Assembly: GCF_003477525.1 (NCBI RefSeq)
Contig: NZ_QUDO01000013.1
Span: forward strand, 1 to 64,000
Source: Ruminococcus sp. AF41-9
GTDB lineage: Bacteria; Bacillota; Clostridia; Lachnospirales; Lachnospiraceae
Direction of reading: 5' to 3'
DNA: 64,000 bases
Position 1 is the first letter of the stretch; each line of letters opens with the position of its first letter. The position numbers and the translations under genes were made by a program. The notes below the pieces were generated by a model. It was not told where the DNA came from and did not search any database. It saw nothing but the letters and a program-made list of their open reading frames with translations. Positions 61,301-64,000 of the stretch are shown here, piece after piece.

Positions 61301-61856
61301 AATTTATTCATGGGAAGTGGAAGCAATGTTTCTTGCAGATGAAAAAGTTCCAGCCTTTATGAACGAAATGTTGGAACTAATGTATGAAACTGAATCAGAT
61401 ATGGTATTTTCAGCTACAATGGCAGTTGAAAAGTGTCTGGAAACAATTATGGATCAGCAATTAAAAGAAAATACCCTGCTGGAATTGTTTAATTTAATTA
61501 AAGCACGAAAAGAACCCGGATTGGAGTATTTCTTGATGATTATACATAATATTTTTTACCGAACAAATTCGCGTTTTCCCTCCAAAATCATGAAAGGAGT
61601 TTCACAAGTACTTAGGTTAGTAGAAAAATATACGCGAATCAATTTTCAAACTTCGACGCAAGAAGAGTTTAAAGAAAATATTAAAGTTAGAAAGCAATGT
61701 GCTACTCTTGCATTCTTGGTATATCGTTTTGAAAATACATTTTATGAAGGCCAACATTGCCCCGAAGTAGAAGAATGGAAAAATATATGCACTGGTGAGA
61801 AAGCAGAAAATGAATTTGCTGAAGTAAAAAATTGTTGGTTACTTCCTGAACTGTAA
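58284..61856 (+). CDS. Trypsin-like protease fused to a large helical-repeat region
   Basis: 1190 aa. The N-terminal ~200 residues form a chymotrypsin-fold serine protease: His38 in 'NTAITVKHCLYND', Asp78 in 'SRFDELVVLHC', and Ser155 in 'YRGFSGALIAD'. The remaining ~950 residues are helical repeats of TPR/alpha-solenoid type with no P-loop that I can see, for example 'ELVSCFLEEMPYEVRLRFIG', 'KALLTCS'-like helices and 'LELMYETESDMVFSATMAVE'. Avs-type sensors carry a STAND ATPase between effector and repeats, but here none is found. It overlaps the MBL gene, is AT-rich, and ends just before the degraded nuclease copy. Confidence 0.85.
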   Translation: MKVITDKELDDTTVQIKCGENYGTAFLINENTAITVKHCLYNDKEKKYETNAVLLVYINNEEIKINVIVDKLFDSRFDELVVLHCEEKINVPTLYLAYADICMFEDLKAIGFGNSYERKKRWIKLQNSNFINNDISENMILDMQNSKAIDYRGFSGALIADTYNYVVGVIKSQLNENGKANALLGISLKNQLAFCRKYNLQIQDRQKALGDHCEKARITDFRDGINQNAYFKNKQYENIAFSINSGDETEGTRFSEETTNPDCKELNWNIKYTSIDGLLGNSNKRRKERKELAKQWAKEFDWYPGWLTVPADFRQQVKSYTNGKELLQCSEKELESNFDYCNELLDFAYEYTRRYKKSCLPLDKNIENNLYKIWDTLNFHSDWKEKNKNKWFTVGLYLLENYRQNMDEEKWNSICDLLKPCTNFIVDGKYYLKLEEILMNLFKMDLEKVQLELVSCFLEEMPYEVRLRFIGVMTECGLNEEALKAVEELTNDIQKNNNEIAESSLQNVYLKSLLVCALYLKEHLLFCMNPYKEETRKKCNEINNEISKYKKYYNWDKEKILFTDGALTWLKKESPEPEFELNRESITLVRSENNCWEAYSVFKSIEYSGFPLYLRSKSLLNNQQDILVKSLLSYYPQYTWQLLLRLGKADVVKKCITREYLQSKNRKEIDELFEYVYNAIINNIGKFQKYDPWYDQNIYTSIVASGIPILERMCAVLDSVQQGKMIDLMIRLIEENAVKDQRLLNQFISSVMNQTADYIKRTKINALLTCSMKKRENILGVVQLDPFDVFTEYELSNPLYRKAHLEPKIIKAIFNIGKQQKINRTSVLARMGQLYTWGKLTKEQEVAFGELLWSKLNEDTQLPDLEQYYFFVFMKWPHPEEIDPLKRIKKSFISEKVSSKWKEDIRGRNFTEISYWEQLAVWNRYYVDEWSAKEKKWFLELFIDCCSDMVKYWKESKFDFQFTFSKWHMKMMIRAIASFGRNGWKGVNPVQSKKLCTLLKEFYDEGIYSWEVEAMFLADEKVPAFMNEMLELMYETESDMVFSATMAVEKCLETIMDQQLKENTLLELFNLIKARKEPGLEYFLMIIHNIFYRTNSRFPSKIMKGVSQVLRLVEKYTRINFQTSTQEEFKENIKVRKQCATLAFLVYRFENTFYEGQHCPEVEEWKNICTGEKAENEFAEVKNCWLLPEL

Positions 61857-61873
61857 ATATGTGAATGAATTGT

Positions 61874-62109
61874 CGGGAAAAGGGTACATGAATTGAAAGA
61901 GACACAGAAAGGGGCCACCGCTTATGTGCCATGAAATGGAAAAAATTTATAGCGAAGGAATGGAAAGTGGGGAATTAAAGGCCAAAAAAGAAACAGCTCT
62001 TTCTCTTGCAGAAATGGGTCTGCCTGTTGAAAAAATTGCAAAAGCTGTAAATCATAATGTGAATGAAGTCCAAAAATGGATTGATGAAAATCTATGTGCA
62101 ATAAAATAA
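61874..62109 (+). pseudogene. Degraded 3' copy of the PD-(D/E)XK nuclease gene
   Basis: The sequence reads 'RVHELKETQKG' then shifts frame into 'MCHEMEKIYSEGMESGE' and 'KETALSLAEMGLPVEKIAKA', nearly identical to the end of 55681-56526. No N-terminal half exists. A hairpin like that after the complete gene follows. It is the remnant of a tandem paralogue or a duplication flanking the inserted MBL-protease island. Confidence 0.8.
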
Positions 62110-62312
62110 GGAACGCATTTATAAATGGGCAGGTCTGTTGGGCTTGCCCTGATTTATATAATATCGTGCTTAAGAGTAAATATCCAGTTATAATAGAGCA
62201 GTTATTCTGTATCAGAGTTGTAGAGACATCAGCCATAAATATATTGTATTAGATGAATCAACAAATATCTTGATACAGAAGAAAAGAAAACGGAAAAATC
62301 ATATAGTTGCCA

Positions 62313-62414
62313 AGTCATAATAAGAACGAAATAGATATATTATGTGATAAGGTATTTGTGATGGAAAATGGAGTCCTGATAAAAAAAGGAGGGGCGAAGG
62401 ATTCCCGATTGTAA
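62313..62414 (+). pseudogene. ABC transporter ATPase remnant
   Basis: The frame ends '..NEIDILCDKVFVMENGVLIK', then 'KGGAKDSRL' and stop. This is the usual end of an ABC ATPase nucleotide-binding domain ('CDRVFVMENGxL'). Nothing of the Walker motifs remains upstream. Confidence 0.5.
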
Positions 62415-62524
62415 TGGATACATACTGCCACGAAAGTAATTGATTTTCACTGACAATTATCCTAACACACAGGGGGAATTCTGGCTTTAGAGGCAAACTT
62501 GAGATTTGGTGTCGATGTAGAACA

Positions 62525-62567
62525 AAATAGGATTAATCAGTTTTCTAACAGCTGATTAATCCTATTT
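62525..62567. terminator. Perfect 16-bp stem-loop terminator
   Basis: AAATAGGATTAATCAG (62525-62540) pairs with CTGATTAATCCTATTT (62552-62567), with an 11-nt loop, followed by CATTTTTATTATTC. It lies between the remnant region and the last two-component system and may act in both directions. Confidence 0.7.
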
Positions 62568-62790
62568 CATTTTTATTATTCTTTTTGTATGTGATTGTTT
62601 TTACGAAAACTGAGTTCTCGCATAAAAACACTTCCGTTTTCGTATTGATTGATTCAGCAGGTCGCACCGGTGTGGTACTGTTCTGCTGTGGGATAAGCAT
62701 ACGAAAATCGGAGGAAAAAGACATTGAGGGGAAATTGAGCTGGAATTGAGAAAAAAGATATATTGTGCTTACGTTCTTCATGTACTCTTG

Positions 62791-62820
62791 TTGTGATTTC
62801 ATTGTTTTTTATCGTATAAT
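62791..62820 (+). promoter_or_regulatory. Promoter of the last two-component system
   Basis: TTGTGA (62791-62796), 18-nt spacer, TATAAT (62815-62820), 22 nt upstream of ATG 62843. Confidence 0.55.
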
Positions 62821-62842
62821 ATGGATACTGGAGGTGGTTTGG

Positions 62843-63517
62843 ATGAAATACAAGATTTTAGTTGTCGATGATGATAAAGAATTGGTGAAAATGCTTTGTA
62901 GTTATTTTAATATGAAACAATATGAAACCATTACGGCTACAGACGGAATGGAAGCATTAAATAAAATAAAAATGAAACCGGATATTATTTTGTTGGATAT
63001 CAATATGCCACGCATGGATGGGATTGAAGTATGTCGTCTGATACGCAGTAAAGTGTTATGTCCAATTTTATTTCTAACAGCAAGAGTTGACGAAGATGAT
63101 AAAATTAATGGGTTGCTTTCAGGTGGGGATGATTATATTACGAAACCATTTAGTCTTCGGGAGTTGGAAGCGAGGATTGTCACAAACATAAAGAGAGAAG
63201 AAAGGCATCAACAAAAAACAGAATACCGTTTCATGGATGAAATGCTGATTGATTATTCTGAAAAAATAGTAGCTATAGCTGGACACAGGATGGAGTTCAC
63301 AAAAATTGAATATCAGATTATTGAATTCTTATCCATGCATCCAGGGCAGGTGTTTGATAAAGAACGTATATATGCACAAGTCTGTGGATATGATGCGGAA
63401 GGGGACAGTAGAACGATAACGGAATTAGTACGGCGTATAAGGAAAAAAATAGCGGATTATTCAGAAAAAGAATACATAGAAACTGTATGGGGGATTGGAT
63501 ACCGATGGAAAAAATAA
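62843..63517 (+). CDS. OmpR-family response regulator
   Basis: 224 aa. Receiver domain with 'ILVVDDDKE', phospho-acceptor Asp in 'IILLDINMPRMDGIEV', Lys in 'DYITKPFS' and a winged-helix domain ending 'VWGIGYRWKK'. ATG 62843 has GGAGGTGG upstream; the 26 codons before it overlap the promoter. It overlaps the kinase gene by 13 nt. The controlled genes lie outside the window, though the left end of the window suggests that such systems here regulate ABC transporters. Confidence 0.93.
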   Translation: MKYKILVVDDDKELVKMLCSYFNMKQYETITATDGMEALNKIKMKPDIILLDINMPRMDGIEVCRLIRSKVLCPILFLTARVDEDDKINGLLSGGDDYITKPFSLRELEARIVTNIKREERHQQKTEYRFMDEMLIDYSEKIVAIAGHRMEFTKIEYQIIEFLSMHPGQVFDKERIYAQVCGYDAEGDSRTITELVRRIRKKIADYSEKEYIETVWGIGYRWKK

Positions 63518-64000
63518 GAAACTTGTCACTGAAAAAAACAATTCTGCTTTATTTTGTGATCAGCTTAACGGCAGCATTTCTGTTATCTGGATTTACAGTT
63601 CATTTTGCAAGAAATATGCAGAATAAAATATGGGAAAAATATATTGATTATGCAGATTATACGGACGTGTTTCAGCAATATGGAAAGAAATACGAGATTG
63701 AGATATCAAGACCTAATCAATCGCAGATGAATCGTTTGGACCATCATCTTTCGGAAATGTGTGACTTTATGGAAACATATTCGGTACTGATTTTTTCGAT
63801 TGTTGGGAGTGTTGTTGCGGTATTCTTTTTTTATAAAAATAAGTTAAAGACACCTCTACAGGAACTAAAAGATGCCTCACAAATGATTGCAGATAATGAA
63901 CTGGATTTTCATGTGTCCTATGAAAATAAAGATGAGATGGGAACTTTGTGTAAAGAATTTGAAATGATGCGGAGTGCTTTAGCAGATAACAACAGAAAGA
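63505..64000 (+). CDS. Sensor histidine kinase, N-terminal part (cut by window edge)
   Basis: The first ~165 residues are present: membrane helix (~12-32), short extracytoplasmic loop (~33-90), second helix (~92-112), then a HAMP domain ('LKTPLQELKDASQMIADNEL', 'YENKDEMGTLCKEFEMM'). The kinase core lies beyond position 64000. ATG 63505 lies inside the end of the regulator gene, the usual coupling. The sensed signal is unknown. Confidence 0.85.
   Translation, partial: MEKIRNLSLKKTILLYFVISLTAAFLLSGFTVHFARNMQNKIWEKYIDYADYTDVFQQYGKKYEIEISRPNQSQMNRLDHHLSEMCDFMETYSVLIFSIVGSVVAVFFFYKNKLKTPLQELKDASQMIADNELDFHVSYENKDEMGTLCKEFEMMRSALADNNRK

Overview
The window looks like a chromosomal stretch of a gut Firmicute, most likely a Lachnospiraceae/Clostridia member. 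This rests on the low-GC flanking genes, strong GGAGG ribosome-binding sites, BceAB/MacB-like and lantibiotic-immunity-type ABC transporters paired with OmpR two-component systems, and a complete Tn1549/Tn916-family integrative and conjugative element (ICE). I see no rRNA, tRNA or CRISPR array.

Layout. (1) 1-7214: end of a membrane protein, a decayed stretch, a two-component system (1636-3205) with an ABC ATPase and a large FtsX-type permease (3341-6673), and a fragment of an Ig-like surface protein. (2) About 7291-38638: the ICE. Its ends carry a 10-bp terminal inverted repeat (TTTACTACTT / AAGTAGTAAA) flanked by a 10-bp direct repeat GAGTAGTAAA. Left to right it holds integrase, excisionase and the Tn916 orf8/orf7-type regulators (9215-9896); a leader-peptide/attenuator region; an antimicrobial-peptide-type cargo of four ABC subunits plus sensor kinase and response regulator (10360-15264); HTH regulators; MobC and relaxase (16222-17860); a fused ArdA-ArdC-YodL protein; topoisomerase III; and the type IV secretion genes (CHAP hydrolase, DNA methyltransferase, VirB4, PrgI, TrbL-like, Maff2, VirD4/TraG, PcfB) up to a replication-initiator-like protein at 38317. 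A ~100-bp sequence occurs twice in opposite orientation (16102-16200 and 24167-24265) and is the best oriT candidate. (3) 38781-41422: an AT-rich three-gene operon of a HExxH metallopeptidase-like protein, an unknown protein and a TIR-domain protein. (4) 41555-55547: a long operon-like cluster led by a well-formed promoter and a ~140-nt leader RNA ending in a terminator. It encodes SSB, a RecD2-like helicase, a MoxR-type AAA+ ATPase, a VWA protein with an N-terminal HECGH motif, and two large helical proteins of unknown function; more terminator hairpins sit just ahead of later genes. (5) 55681-62109: a PD-(D/E)XK nuclease gene, then an AT-rich island with a metallo-beta-lactamase-fold protein overlapping a 1190-aa trypsin-like protease/helical-repeat protein, closed by a degraded second copy of the nuclease gene's 3' end. 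(6) 62313-64000: an ABC ATPase remnant and a further two-component system cut by the window edge.

Regions 3 to 5 resemble a defence/conflict island beside an ICE that itself carries antirestriction and methylation genes. The metallopeptidase-TIR operon, the AAA+/VWA/helical cluster and the MBL-protease pair are the main candidates for uncharacterised systems. No function for them is proven here.

Caution: at least six genes (relaxase, ICE histidine kinase, CHAP hydrolase, SSB, AAA+ ATPase, and the small gene ahead of the MBL gene) are split by what look like single-base indels, mostly in short homopolymers and in otherwise well-preserved frames. Residual assembly indels explain this at least as well as real decay.
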